DNA of 64,000 nt from Thunnus maccoyii (Eukaryota; Chordata; Actinopteri; Scombriformes; Scombridae). Shown in pieces: positions 23,401 through 35,880 of this stretch. Made by a program: the position numbers and the translations under genes. Position 1 is the stretch's first letter. Each line of letters starts with the position of its first letter. The notes under the pieces were generated by a model, which was given only the letters and a program-made list of their open reading frames with translations, had not been told where the DNA came from and ran no database searches. Where the stretch lies: the NCBI RefSeq assembly GCF_910596095.1, contig NC_056544.1, positions 8,789,155 to 8,853,154 on the forward strand, read 5' to 3'.

Positions 23401-25081
23401 CATGCTAGCAGTTCTGAGAGGTTGTATTTCGGCACAGCAGTGCTTTGAGCTAAATGCTAACACCAGCATGCTAACAGGTAAAAGATTTTACACAGAAGCC
23501 ACCCATGCTATAAAAAGTCTCATTGTATGTCACTTCAGCCTGTGTCACTGTTGTTTTATTCAGCTCCATCCATAGCCAACACCTCTCTCTGTCTCTCACC
23601 AGCGGAGAACCTGTGTTTCTGGCTGGCCTGTGAGGAGATTAGACATGGAGAAAGTTCCAAGATCGTAGAGAAAGTGGAGGAAATCTACACGTAAGCGTAC
23701 ACACACAAACAAGCAAAAGTACACACTTTCATATTTACTTTCATGGTGATCGCCAATATTTTGTGTGTGACTTAGAAATTTCCTGGCTCCTGGAGCTGCA
23801 CGCTGGGTGAACATTGACAGCAAGACGATGGATAAGACTTTAGAGGGGATCCAACACCCACATCGCTTTGTCATGGATGACGCACAGATGCACATCTATT
23901 TCCTCATGAAGAAGGTCTGACTTATCAATTGTCTTCTTCCTAACTAACTAACTAACTAACTAACAAGCTTAAATTATTGCAAACTTGATGTTCACTGTGA
24001 TTATGAAAAACAACTGGCTGTGTGGAAAAACAGGAAACATACATTTAAAAAATAAATGTTTTATAACCTGCATGCAAACATGTCCAGCAAAAATGTCATG
24101 TTTATATGATTTGTATTTATGGACCTGAAACACTGGTATCTTTCTTCTGTAATATTGTACCAGTCATTCCTCCCCTAAAACTTAGATTGGTAATAAAATA
24201 TAGTTAGGACTTGTGGGCCAATCAATCAATTCTGGCATTTTGTCTTTGGTTAGAATGAATTTGTGCTTTGCCATTTTCACATAGATAGTCAAAACTGGAA
24301 GCAGGAAAGCTGGCTCTAAGTGTGCATCAGTGGGCAAATTTGCACTGAAGACTCACAAGCAAGCAACCAAAACTTTATTTATATAGCACATTTACAGCCT
24401 TATTTTGAGATGTGTTTCTGGATTATGTGTCCTAGAGGTAACATAACTGAATAGTAGTGGACGCAGTATTGACCCCTGAGGGACGCCATATTTGATGTAA
24501 ACTTTCCTAGACAAATTTCCCAAGTGACACAGAAAATTGTTGTCTGTTTTGATTGAATGAGAACCAAGCACATTTAATTGGCTCAAAACAAACATTTTCT
24601 GTCAACTTTATGTCGTATATAATTACTTCCTTTCTCTTCTGTGAACTAAAACCAGACACACAAAAATGACAGCTTTTAAGGCAAGCTCACAGTTATTAGA
24701 ATGGATTTTGGAACTAATGTTGTGTGATGCTATTGTATTTGTGTGTGTATTTAGGACTCTTACCCAAGATATCTGAAGTCTGACCTATACAAGAACATGC
24801 TGGCCAAAGCTATTGTCCCCCAGGAAACCAAGAAAAGGTGAAAATTTACATTCATTACCATTTTATTTTCCTTTTACTTTAACACACTCATTCATTCTCT
24901 AGCATTTCTAACTTTTCCTTTCTTTTATCTACTTCCGCTCAGTGTGTTCCCCTTCATGAGACGCCAGCGGCACTCTAGCCCTTCCCCTGCTCAGGCTGTC
25001 GTCCAGGCAACGGAGGAAGACGAGGGTGCCAAGGGGGCCGGGCAAGCAGGTACCAACTCTGCAGCCGGCTCCCATGCCTGA
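17402..25081 (+). CDS. rgs11: regulator of G-protein signalling 11 (R7 family)
   Basis: GTPase-activating protein for Gi/o alpha; R7 RGS proteins work as obligate dimers with Gbeta5, and RGS11 serves retinal ON-bipolar cells. Seventeen exons: 17402-17464, 17751-17847, 18042-18092, 19157-19263, 19505-19556, 19802-19860, 20090-20166, 20251-20332, 21650-21718, 22220-22243, 22345-22406, 22720-22833, 23071-23186, 23603-23690, 23776-23914, 24755-24837, 24943-25081. They total 1422 bases, 473 residues (human about 467), all phases agreeing. DEP domain about 32-107 (YGYIYPL, SPYRFQTPYFW), linker [16 protein letters not shown] domain about 220-285 ([12 protein letters not shown]), RGS domain about 299-415 ([36 protein letters not shown]). 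Short tail like RGS11 ([15 protein letters not shown]), unlike long RGS9. Intron 3 has a GC donor; exon 10 has an odd acceptor; exon 15 ends at a weak GTCTGA donor. Confidence 0.95.
18093..18094 (+). other. rgs11: non-canonical GC splice donor, rgs11 intron 3
   Basis: The exon 3/intron 3 border reads GAGGAGG|GCAAGTAA. Joining here to AG GCT CTG at 19157 keeps the conserved EEALHLG reading. The only nearby GT (GTAAAT at 18097) would break the frame with the exon 4 acceptor. AG/G|GCAAGT is the known consensus for GC-AG introns. Confidence 0.75.
18885..18990 (+). repeat. truncated LINE 3' tail with ATT microsatellite
   Basis: The sequence acactttgtaacctctttatttgaataaagttattattatt resembles the 3' end of L2-like fish LINEs (AAAGCACTTTG...AATAAAGTTATTATT). 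Only the tail remains. It is in intron 3 of rgs11. Confidence 0.55.
19976..20060 (+). repeat. (CTT)n microsatellite
   Basis: About 27 CTT units with one or two interruptions, ending some 30 bases before the exon 7 acceptor of rgs11 (20088-20089). It greatly extends the pyrimidine tract in front of that exon. Confidence 0.9.
20383..21040. repeat. TATAC pentanucleotide array in rgs11 intron 8
   Basis: About 650 bases of (TATAC)n with variant units TATGC, TGTAC, TCCCA and TACAC. Because the unit is five bases long and lacks stops in the forward frames, long spurious open frames with LYYTI-type repeats appear in all three forward frames. It lies between exon 8 (ends 20332) and exon 9 (starts 21650). 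Confidence 0.95.
22211..22219 (+). other. rgs11: tandem splice acceptor of rgs11 exon 10
   Basis: The pyrimidine-rich tttctcttaacag is followed six bases later by a second AG (cag-aactag). Use of the first AG would insert Asn plus an in-frame TAG into the message. Use of the second, at 22219, gives NSDYYKRE, which aligns with the R7-family GGL start. The coding model therefore needs the distal acceptor. Confidence 0.6.
23398..23485 (-). repeat. fragment of GCATGCTAACA teleost repeat
   Basis: The reverse complement (cctgttagcatgctggtgttagcatttagctcaaagcac) matches the repeat at about 6610-6690, including the following ctgtgcc...ctcacag-like part. Intronic in rgs11. Confidence 0.6.
24360..24600. 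repeat. interspersed repeat fragment
   Basis: Begins with tttatttatatagcacatttacagcc and carries agtggacgcagtattgacccctgagggacgccat, phrases shared with a common fish repeat; 40385-41340 carries related wording. Intronic in rgs11 between exons 15 and 16. Confidence 0.5.
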
Positions 25082-25660
25082 TGCCGGGCCAAAAAATCCC
25101 CTCAGTCTCCATTGTCTCTTTTAGTCACCATAGCAACCATCCGAGGAGTTCTCCTCTGCCATAATGTCTGTCTGGAAGCCAGAGCTTCTCTCTCACCGTC
25201 GCGTCATTAACAGAATTCAACGCAGAGCTTTCTCCCAGAGCACAGGTGTTAATGCATACCGTAGCAGCATCACACCTTATTCCCAGAGCACGAGCAGAGA
25301 GGAGCTTTTAGTGCTACTGTAACAGCTACTGCTGAATATTCATCCTGCATCTACATCCCATCTCAGTCCAAAAATTGCTTTGTTGTTCTTGATACTGACT
25401 CTTTCTTTTCTCCCTTGATCCATCCAGACAGCTTTTATATACTCTACTATTTTAAGCAGGTTTAGGCAAAACAGTTGATAATAGAGCAATAGAGATGTAA
25501 AATATGTAATTAGTAGAAATTTTGCCTCAGCATGTTTGTGATTATTGTAGTTTGCTTGTTTTGTTCATTCCATGCTGGAGCTTGTCACTGTGATTGTTGT
25601 TGCTGCTGTTGATTTTGCTTGAGCATGTTTTCATCCCAATAAAATGTCACAACAGCATTC
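25082..25660 (+). terminator. rgs11: rgs11 3' UTR and poly(A) signal
   Basis: Follows the TGA at 25079-25081. A canonical AATAAA at 25638-25643 (context cccaataaaatgtcac) with a GT-rich stretch after it (gtgttgtattgtgcttt) gives a likely cleavage site near 25660, hence a 3' UTR of about 580 bases. Confidence 0.7.
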
Positions 25661-28196
25661 AGTGTTGTATTGTGCTTTGAGCTCTGCATGCTGTGGTTAT
25701 CTGTGAGTGTGTGTGTGGAAGGTTAAATCTGTCATCAGGCTTTTCTAGTGACATCCTCGTCCCTTTTCTTATTTTTTCATTTCCTTTTACTTTCTCTTTT
25801 ACCTATCTTGTCTTTTTTTTTTTTTTTTACATTTTCTTTTATTTCTTTGTAGTTTCAGTACAAATTCATTGTATGATTTGGTTTAACCTTTATTATTACA
25901 CTCCAGATCGGAGGACATAACCCACTACAGAATTTAGGCAATCATCAGATGTCAGTCAGACAAAACTTTCCGTTAATGTCCTCTTCATTTGATTATAACT
26001 TTCAGTTTTTAACTTCCCTTTCTTCTTCCCGCCTTTGGTCCTGTGAGAGCTGCAGTTTCCTCTACAGGACTGGCTCCCTCTACTGGCTGCTGGAGTGTTC
26101 ACTCACTGGAAACCTCTGTTGCTCATGAACATATATCTTGAATATGTCTACTTTGTCTTGGGTTGTGGCCTTAGTGTGAACATGAGTTATGATCATTTCA
26201 AACAAACACTGTTTTTTTTTCCTTTCAGATGGTTTCATTTGAGGGAGAAATAGCAAAAAATATAGTGAAAATTTAGAAGAAATTAACATAATTTTGTGGA
26301 GCCCTTAAGTCATGTAGGGACGCCTTAGACCCCCAGGCTGGGAACCACTTCTGTAAATAAAACACATAAACTCAAGGTCCAAATAAATAATTATGGCTTA
26401 TACAAGAATCTGACAACATATCACCACTACTGCTAAGCAATGCCCCCTTTTAGGTGCTATTTCAGGTTAAACAATTTTTTTCAAAAAACCTTACATGCCA
26501 GCCACCAAAAAACAATAAGCAGTTAGGCTTGATGTTGTGTGTGGCACTCTGAGACCGCTTTGCAGGACCTGACGGCCCATCAAATTTACTAACGGAAGTA
26601 AGCTATATAAGGGAGCACAAGCAGATACACACTCTCTCTAACACAAACACACACAGTAAAACGTGTATTTCAACACTCCAAACAAGCACTTTCAGTATTT
26701 CTGAGGATTATGATAATCCTCTTCTCTCCATTCCCCATCCGCTCGGTGTGAGTGTGTGTGTGTGTGTGTGAGAATGTTTGTGCCTGAGGAAAGAAAAACA
26801 GAACGAGACTGCATCCACATAATGAGCAATAAAAAAAATTAAACTGTCTTTAAACAAGAGATTTATTTTTGGTAGGCTAAATGCTGTTTGGGTTTTTAAC
26901 AGACTGAAGAGTAACTGTCCAGTACAGTGAAGTAAAATCCTGTTTTACATCAAACATTACATTTCCTCATACTTACACATAATAAGGGTTTGTTGTGACA
27001 ACAAAATAATATGATTCACACTCTCTCTCTCACACACACATATACACACACACAAGAAAAACAATACTTAATTTAAGGAAGGCTAAGCAAGTGCAACAAT
27101 CAGAAAAGTTCAATTTGAACCTGTGCAAATTCACAATAAGAAAATCTGAAGAAAACTATAATAATATGGGACACTTAAACAGATAAACTTATGCACATAA
27201 ATTGTCTTACATAAAACAAAATATGGAATAGCTTTACTGGTGCAAGAAACAAAACACACACACACACTCATATAGAGTACACTCATTCACCAAAAAATAC
27301 AGGAAAGAGGAGGCACTGGACACATTAATCTGAATATACATTCATCAAGTGCCCATTCATACACATATTGGCTATGTACATTACATAGTGGAGTCATAAA
27401 AGTGCTTTAGAGTTACTCTTGGTAAAAAGTAAGGACTGGTACGGTTTTAGAGTGGGGACACAAACATAGAAGATGAGGACACAAAAGACAAGGAAGGAGT
27501 CATTAATTTTCAACACAAGATGCATGTAAATCTGTACATGAACACAACTTCCTGCCATGTACAGTACTTAAAGATGTGGATTTTTTTAAGAAGTAAGGAG
27601 GCACCCTGTATCCCAAACCACTGCACTTTCATTTGTTTGCATGCACACTTGACTAAAAGCCTTGACATTACATTTGAAATGTAAGAGGCTGAAGATGACA
27701 TCATGGAAAAAAATATGATAAATGTGATGAGAAAACTTTGGTAACAGAATAGTTTACTTGTTTTAAACAATTTATATTAGACATTTTGATTGTTCTTATT
27801 CAGTGTTCTGCTATTTAGCTATAACTATTTTGAAGATTTAAAAAAAATAAATGACAGAGACCATGTAATACAGCTGAAAGCTCCGGAAAAAGATAGAAAG
27901 TGGACCTTGAGTTGGGATTGTGTCATTTGAGGATACAAGAATCAGGAGTGTTTACATCTATTATAAATGTAAAGTACTTTATCAGTAGACTTAGCGATAG
28001 ACTGGATATAAAGATTTAAAAGAGTTCCACAAAGTGCTATTCTTTATAAATATTCTGAACATTCATTTACTATGCTAGTAAAATATGTACATATACAATA
28101 TGTACAAACTCCTGGTCATGAGGTCAAAGGTCAGGTGGTCTGCTGGTAAGCTGGTGCAGTGGACCACCTTGGAGGTTTCAGCGGGTTCGGTTTGGG

Positions 28197-28234
<38 letters not shown>

Positions 28235-28580
28235 TTCAGGATGTCTGCAAAGTTTTGTTTTGTTTTTTTTCCATTTTTGACCAAACATAAGAACAGCTTC
28301 AAACCTGAAGTGAATGTGAATATGAAAACTGTAGGCCTATGAGAATATAAGTCTGCAGCAGGCATTAACAATACATCTAAATTTGATTTTAAATGCTTTA
28401 TTTAGGACATTTAGAAAATTCCAAGAGAGTCTTGAAGATATTGTAATTTTTGTCAGCACCAGCAGACACCCTGTGCTTTATGTATGTCTTTGTACTTTCT
28501 GTGAATGTTTGTAGCACTTATACAGCTGTCTAACAATCGACGCCTAGTCACTTTGCTTCTTTACAGCGTCTCATGTCTCA
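25661..28580. other. rgs11-pgap6 convergent intergenic region
   Basis: No exon was found. Part is probably the 3' UTR of pgap6: minus-strand AATAAA signals lie at 28397-28402 (about 180 bases past its stop) and near 26862-26867. A short repeat scrap (cccaggctgggaaccactt, near 26330) and a (GT)n tract at 28202-28232 are present. The rest is AT-rich. Confidence 0.5.
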
Positions 28581-29526
28581 CTATGTGACGGCGTAGAGTT
28601 CATCCTTGCTGCTCTGACAGAGCGTGTATCCACAAACCCGGGGTCTCCAGCTCCAGCTCCAGCCCCTGGTCCAGCCGAGCGCCTCCCTGTTCTTCTCCTT
28701 CGGCGGCAGCAGGAACACAACGCAGCTGGCCACCAGGATGTGCCACAGCGAATGTGTGTAGTAGTAGTTGTCCTCTGTCTCGGCGAAAATGTACAAACAT
28801 ACCCCGATCAGAGCGCAGAGCGCTCCGGGGATTAGGTAGAGGACCCATCGTTTCCATGAAGGTGGGTAGCAATGTCGCCGCCGCACCCCTCGGTACACCT
28901 GTAAACAAAAAAGAACCAGATACACCAAAACTCAGCAACAGCAAGTTGATTTTTTATTATCAGTCTTAAGTTTTCTGCCTTGTGCGACTGCTCAGATTTA
29001 ACCTTCAGCAGGTTTAACAGAACCCTGTAAGAATGTGGTGGATCTCTTACCCAGGAAGTAACCATGAGCAGTATGGCACAGAGGATGGGGCCCAGCAGGT
29101 TCCACAGGCCTTTGCGGTCCAGCTGCATTGACATGGCTATCAGCAGAGCCCCAATCATGAACAGAGTCTATACACACACACACACACACACACAAAGTAG
29201 AGAGAAAGAAACAATAAATATATGTTACATAAACAGTGAGAACAGTATAACAGAAAAATAGGCAATAATCAGTTACTTACATATTTAAATGTGTCTCTGA
29301 TGCGAGCCATGCATAGGATGGTTACCCAGATGGAACAGATTGACCCCAGGAAGTCACAGTATTGGAGGGTATCATAGTCCATTATACACATTACGGCTAC
29401 ACCCGGCTGGTCACATGCATGGTAGAACTACAAATACAAAACACACGCACACACACACACACACACACACATACACAAAACCAAAAGTTGAGGAATACTG
29501 TCAATGTCTTTCTATGAGTGCAATCA

Positions 29527-29566
<40 letters not shown>

Positions 29567-31270
29567 TGTCAGTTACCGTGGAGAAGAACATTGTGAAGAG
29601 GTAGACGGAGGCCTCGATGATGTAGCAGCGTCTGACAGCCACCACGATGGCAGGCAGGAAGAACAGGTTACTGAGTGTGAGCAGCAGAGTGGCCGTCAGC
29701 TGGCGACTGTATGACTGAGCTGTCGAATCATCAGTGCAGCCCCAACCACTCCAGCCTGCACACGCACACACACACGAGGACACCGAATTTATTAATAAAT
29801 TCATGATAAATGACATAAAAGGATACTGTTGATAAAATATCTTATTTGAAGCTAAGTTAAAGACAGGTTGCAGTGACGGGGCAGGGATGTGTGTTTGTGT
29901 GTGTCGTACCAGCCTTGCAGACACAGGCGGCGTACAGGTAGCTGTAGGATCTCAGTAGTCTACATTCGCCGTATGTCCCACAGTCCTCTACACAGGCACT
30001 GATGAAAACCTCTGGGACCACAGACACCACTGACAGATTACCACAGTCACTGCTGATATTAAAAAAAAAAAACACACACACACACACAAAACAAGAGAAA
30101 TCTCATCAAACCCATAGTCTAAATACTCAGAAAGACGCAGAAAGCAAGAAATGGAACTTTAATCTTAATTCCTTTCCTCAAATATGGTCACTTTCACGTT
30201 TATAAAAATCAAGACTTATTGTGAATATCATCTCTGAGCTGTCTATTTATTAACACTTAAATTCACCGTCCTTTACTGTAAAAAATGTCAGCCCCAAACT
30301 AGTTAACACACAGACTAAATGAAGCAACACCTCCGAGTTCAGGCAGCCCAACTTGAGTTGCCGCTCTACTCACATTCCACACTCCCCTCACTGTAACATA
30401 CATCCAACACACTCTTTAATACTTAAGTCGTCAGTGCACCGCTCACACTTTTGCTGCATGCTTGCTGTCGCGCCGCTAACACAAGCTATGCTGTTGCCAC
30501 TGCTGTTCATACAGCGTTTCAAAAGCCCCACGTCCACCCCAGGATGCACCTGTAGGCTCTCAGTCTATCTTCCCCAAGGGGGGGGGGGGGGAAGTTAGTA
30601 TTGTCGCTTCCCCCTCTCCCTGCTGTGCCAGATCAATGTTTCCTTGTGGGGAGCATCGAGGTCAGAGTCTAGACGCCAAACACTAATGCTGTACATATTC
30701 TACATTTAAATAATAATGTAGTGGAGTTGGCTAACTTAAATTTATAGTATACAGACAAACAAATTGATTGGCACTTTAAATATACAGTAGATTTCTAAAT
30801 ATGAATCATGCTATAAGTACACATGAGTGTGTATAACATGTAGCATAACATAAAACATGTCATGTGGTGTGTATGTGTACAAGCAGAGAACAGGGAAACT
30901 AAAAAAAAGTAGAAATGTCAACTGGCAATAGCATACATGGTGTAAAAATGTGCATTAAGTTACATATGTGTGTATTTCACAAACATCCATTACCTGTTGA
31001 AAGTATTGTCATTCCTATGTGGAGGATGATGCACAGGGATAATATATCATAAATAATAGGTGCAGAAAATATTCAGAAATATTAGAACACTTTTTTTTTT
31101 TTAGATAAAGCAAATGCAGTATTTGTTTATTACCTGTTGCATATGAGCTGTAGAGTGAGGTACCATGTTGTTGACTGAGGGAAAGGCAGCCTGACCACAG
31201 CTTTAGGAACACTGGCATTCACATTAACACCGTATCCTCCGAACAAAGCTGCAGAAACACACATGTACAT

Positions 31271-31320
<50 letters not shown>

Positions 31321-34059
31321 TGAGAGCCTCCAGTGCAAAGTCAAGTTTCCTGCTTGTCCAGTCAATCTATAAATTAGGTGCAATCAGTTATGTACAAAAG
31401 AGATCCGTGTCCATCTGGTATGAGAGAGAGATCTAATGTGTAAAACTGCAAGCAAAATTTCTTTATATATCAATCACAATTTTATATATATTTTTATGTC
31501 TTCATACTAAGAACTACTCCAAAATGACACCTATTTCCATTCACTTGAATAAGAAAGTGTGTGATCCAAACTTTTGACTGGTTCTGTATTTCCCTGTGAC
31601 AATTACTGAGTCATAGCAGAGAGGGAACCTATCCCAGAATGCACTTGGTAGAAGGTAGAGAAACACCTCCAAAAATGTTGATGGATTTTTATCTGTTGAA
31701 CTCACAAAGCTTGTTTTATTGAAGTTTAAGGACACACGGAAAATAAACAAATAAGTGAATCTCAGCAGGAACTTGAGTAGTACGTGATCAGCAGATCTCT
31801 AATGTGTTTTTATGATCAATTCTACAGTCATGTTCAATTTTACAGCCTTTTTAGGTGACTTGACCGACTGCAATACTATCTGTTGTTGGTGTTGCCTGAT
31901 TCATTTAGAAACAGCGGTTACTTTCATGTGTTCACGCATTAATTCTTCAATGTGAAAGTGAGTAAATCTTTCCGTCAGTCTGTGCTACCTGTGCGACACG
32001 GCTGGGACTGGTTGAGTTCGAGGACTGGAGCCCAGGGAGAGAGACAAGCCACCACGCTGCTGCTGTTTCCCATGGTTACATTAGTCTACACAAACAAACA
32101 CACACACACACACACACACATGCATGCATTAAAGTAAGACTGCACAAACACACGCTGCTCCCGAATCTAAAAAAGTTGAACGAGAATACTGCATGTGTGA
32201 GTGTGTGTGTGGTGATTCGGTGGTACTCACACTGTTGAGTGTGAGCTGTAGGTTGAGTGTACCACCAGTGGCTTGTGCGTGCAGGGGGTAGGTGAGCAGC
32301 GTGGGGTGTGTATCTGTGACGCTGACGTTGGGTCCGTTGACTGGGGTGAATCGGAGAGACAGAACATCCACTTCCTCGTAGAGCACGGGGATGCTCCACA
32401 CACATGCCGACGCCAGCAAGGGTGATAACAGTGATGCCGACTCGTTGCTTAAGGCAACTGCCCCTGTAACCGCTGAGCTGTTAGCTGCCGATGTTGCGTT
32501 GGTATAGCTGCTGTTGCCACGGAGCTTGTTGATGTCATCGTCTGCTGTAAGGCCCACACTTTTTGGCTTGCATCCCACTGAAGCAGACACATACAAACGC
32601 AGAAAATAAAATTATACAGCTACAGGATTAGAACAGATATACAACATGTGAAAGCTTGTGTTTTAGGTGTGTGTGTGTATGTTATCATTGTTTCTTTGAT
32701 CACCTGTGTAGTTTGAGACAATACTAAAGGTCACAGTGCGGTTATCTTGGCCGCTTTCCACGACAACTCGTAGCCACGTGTCCCAAGGAGGGCTAGAGAG
32801 AGCCGCAGAGCAGCTGATCCCTGAGCAGTTCACTGTTACTGGGCCCTCCTGCAGAGAGGTGGAGCCAAGCCTGAGGACCAGCGAGCAGTTTCCAGCGTCC
32901 GCCCCTCCCTCCCCAGACGAACAGTCAGCCACAGAAACGGAGAGAGACGAGGCAAACTCTGGAACATGCAACCTAAGCACACACAGACACAAACGTATTA
33001 GCTGTATTGATAAGAATTCATTATATAGGACAGCAACAGAAAGGGTGATACCACGTTGCACACGCAGACACTCCTTACTTAAGGCGAGCAGGTTTGTCAG
33101 GGGCTGCGGTCTGCTGGAGGAACGTGCCCTGCTGTAAAATGGGTGTGTCCACTGCTCTCCTGATTGATAACTGAGGCTGGAAGAAGTAGGAGCAGGACGG
33201 AAAGCCCTGACAAACAAAGATAGACAAAAAAAATAAGCATATATATCTGTTTTGGTGCACAGTTCTCTTTAATCAATAAAACATTATTTGTATAGCACCT
33301 TTCATACAGATACCGACAAGCTAATTGTAAGTAATAAGTGAGAGGGAAGATAAAAACAACTGGCAACTAATGCACACACACAAAAAAATACAAATATAGA
33401 CAACAAGATCATATGTAAATAGAAACTGTCTTTCAAAGTAGGTACATAAGACCACTTCTGTGAAATGAACAGAAGCCAAGAAAAAAAAGAAGCCAAAGAA
33501 TGTGGTTTAGTTACTTTACTGTGAGCCTGCCCGTCGCTCTGGTGAAACAGGTTTAGGGTAAAAGAGAAATGCACGGCTAGAGCATGACAAGAATGCTGAC
33601 ACTGTATTTTCCTTTCAATGCAAAACAATATGATGGACAAGCACAAACACAAAGTTATGTGCAAATTTGCCACCAATAAGCCACAAAAAAATCTTTCCTC
33701 AAAATACTTTTTGTAAAAACTACAGTGATTTTTAAAGGCAGTGTGTGAACAGCTTTTATAAGAATATGTCAGAGCTGCATGACAGAATGACAGTTTGAAA
33801 ATCGAGATTCAGAACAACAACAACAAGCAGCATGTATGCAGCTCTGTACAAACCTTCTGCTCTATGCGGCCATCATCTTCAGGCAAGTGGGCACCAACGT
33901 ACCAATCACCAGACGCAGGATTGGAGAGGTTAAATGTCGTGGAGCTGTGTGATGTCACCGGTAAGGTCAGAGATAGACAAGGGCTCCATAGTGTTGCATT
34001 GGGAAACACAGACCCTATGGGATTTATAACTGGAGGGGCACCCCATCGAATATGGCTAC

Positions 34060-34098
<39 letters not shown>

Positions 34099-35631
34099 AC
34101 AGGTGATTCAAGACATTTCAAAGAAAGAAAGAAGGATTACTGGCAGAAGATTGAGCAAAGGATCCACACGACACAAAGACAGAGATGAGGAAGTTTGATT
34201 TTACTGAACAAAGGCTTCAAATCAACTGAGTAAGAGAGGACAAAGATTTAAAAAAGTAGGAAGAAAAGAAGCAGTCAGTATCTTACATGGTGACGTTGTG
34301 CTGCCCACAGTTAAATTTATGGCCCTTGGTCACAGAGAACAGCCAGCGAGCGATTGCAGTCTCCTCTGGTATATGAAACCTCTGCAGCCTCACGTTGCCG
34401 AACCAACCATATTTTGACAACTTCTGAGCTGGTTTGGACGAGAGCTCGGATACAAACGTCACCTGTCCATCTGTAGGGCATACATTCTTCATTGTATGAA
34501 AATGCACCGGTGGCAATTAAATCCACATGACAACTAATTCATTAATACACACACAGTTATTCTGCTGCATGTAGTAAAGTTAGATTCATATGGTAGACAT
34601 TAATATAAATTGTGTAGGGTGCATCTAGTGTTATCCTGGGATTAAATGGGTAAAGGTTAAATGTAGAGCTGAAATATTGTGAAAAAATATCTAATTGCGA
34701 TTATTTTGACTGATATTGCAATTGCGATATGATTTGTTATATTAGAGGGAATGATCATTTTTACATCATTATTCTCATTTTCATTTAAAAACATATTAAA
34801 ATGATTATGGTGTGATTTTTGCAGGGATCTGTACCAAACAAAGATGTTTTTTTAAGTCTGCAGCATATGATGTGTAGGTAGGACATCTCTGCAGCACCGC
34901 AATATTTAATGTAAAATGATATTTTGACACACATTTTGCCTTTAACAAATATTGCGCCTCCTGCAAATTGCAGTATTTCAATAAAATTTAGATTAATTGT
35001 TCAGCCCTAGTTTAATTCTATTTTTGATTGTTTTGTTTCTCTGGATGTTAATGTGGAAAAAGTTGACATTTCTATGAAATGCTGTTCATACATTGTATTT
35101 GTAACATGTGATAAAAGTGAAGCAGAAACATGGAACAATAATTGTTAAAAATATATTATCTGACAAAATGAATAACATAATGGAGAAATTCAGCCAGAGA
35201 GGTGAAGACATTCAAAAGCACATAGGAAAACTGACAGTTACACACTAAGTAAAACGGAAGACAAAAGAAGTATTATCACACATATTAAAGGTTAAACTTT
35301 ACTGAATGACCAGCAGAAACAGTCTACCGACTTTGTAAAAGTCAAAGTTCAAAGTTAGCAGCATAGTGAATGATATAAACTGTAAAGATACTTATATCGA
35401 GCTGTCAACGCAGGGCTGATGAACAAAATCTCTTAAATTACCTTCACGTAAGTGTTTTGATATCGCAGATTGAGCAATAGTTCAGTTAAGCCAGGGAGCC
35501 GTGATAGTTAGCAACCATGCTAATGCCAGTTTCCTCTGACTTTGTTCCTTTTGCTGGAAACACTTACCGTCTCCAAATGTCGTAGCTGTCAGGGCGACGA
35601 AAAGGAGACCACGTATAAAATATAACTCCAT
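28581..35631 (-). CDS. pgap6: post-GPI attachment to proteins 6 / TMEM8A
   Basis: GPI-specific phospholipase A2 of the cell surface; the mammalian protein sheds GPI-anchored CRIPTO. Thirteen exons, minus strand: 35568-35631, 34287-34470, 33854-34055, 33079-33206, 32704-32972, 32231-32577, 31989-32085, 31134-31248, 29910-30052, 29577-29755, 29281-29427, 29051-29167, 28581-28898. They total 2310 bases, 769 residues (human 771), all phases fitting. The start chosen (MELYFIRGLLF) gives a signal peptide; an in-frame ATG 15 codons upstream would bury it. Then come a long extracellular part with many Asn-glycosylation sites, an EGF-like module (about 475-525; CVEDCGTYGECR, CVCKAGWSGWGC) and seven membrane segments. 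CREST-superfamily residues are present: S575/H579, D601 and H713/H717 (HSLWH). TMEM8B is the alternative; length and the RGS11 neighbour favour TMEM8A. Confidence 0.92.
31531..31588. repeat. half copy of the Tc1-like palindrome
   Basis: The sequence ttcacttgaataagaaagtgtg..ccaaacttttgactggttctg matches the right arm of the palindromic element at 12537-12608. The left arm is degraded. Intronic in pgap6. Confidence 0.65.
34664..35010. repeat. non-autonomous DNA element with TAGAGCTG...CAGCCCTA ends
   Basis: Starts tagagctgaaatattgtg and ends attgttcagccctag. The interior is rich in ATTGCGATTA/TTGCAATTGCGATAT. This terminal signature and AT-rich body fit a second hAT-like fish family, distinct in sequence from the CGATTAATCG family. 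It is in the first intron of pgap6. Confidence 0.55.
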
Positions 35632-35880
35632 GTTTCCTTTCCGACCGTCTGAACCATCACATCGTCCTTCATCCACCTGTAATCTCTCTATCGCTAGGAG
35701 GAAATCATTTTACGTACAGAACGCTTCCTGATTGCTATGTAAATACATGACGTCACGAGAGGCGTCATGTGCTAACTTTCGGTCTGTCGGAAATATTAAA
35801 ATCCACAAACCTACAGCGCTACGAATTGGTATTTTCCTTTATAATTTGTGATTTTAAGAGAGGCGACGTAAAAATTTCAT
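35632..35880 (-). promoter_or_regulatory. pgap6: pgap6 promoter with full CRE
   Basis: Upstream of the start codon lies a palindromic CRE, TGACGTCA, at 35748-35755, about 117 bases 5' of the ATG. Around it are CpGs (cgtcacgagaggcgtcatg) and a GGAAGCG ETS-like motif in minus orientation. No TATA box is obvious. Confidence 0.5.

Noticed and set aside
28832-29158. Separate small membrane protein starting MIGALLIAMSMQLDRKG
   Set aside because: This is exon 12 of pgap6 reading into its intron; splice phases join it cleanly to its neighbours.
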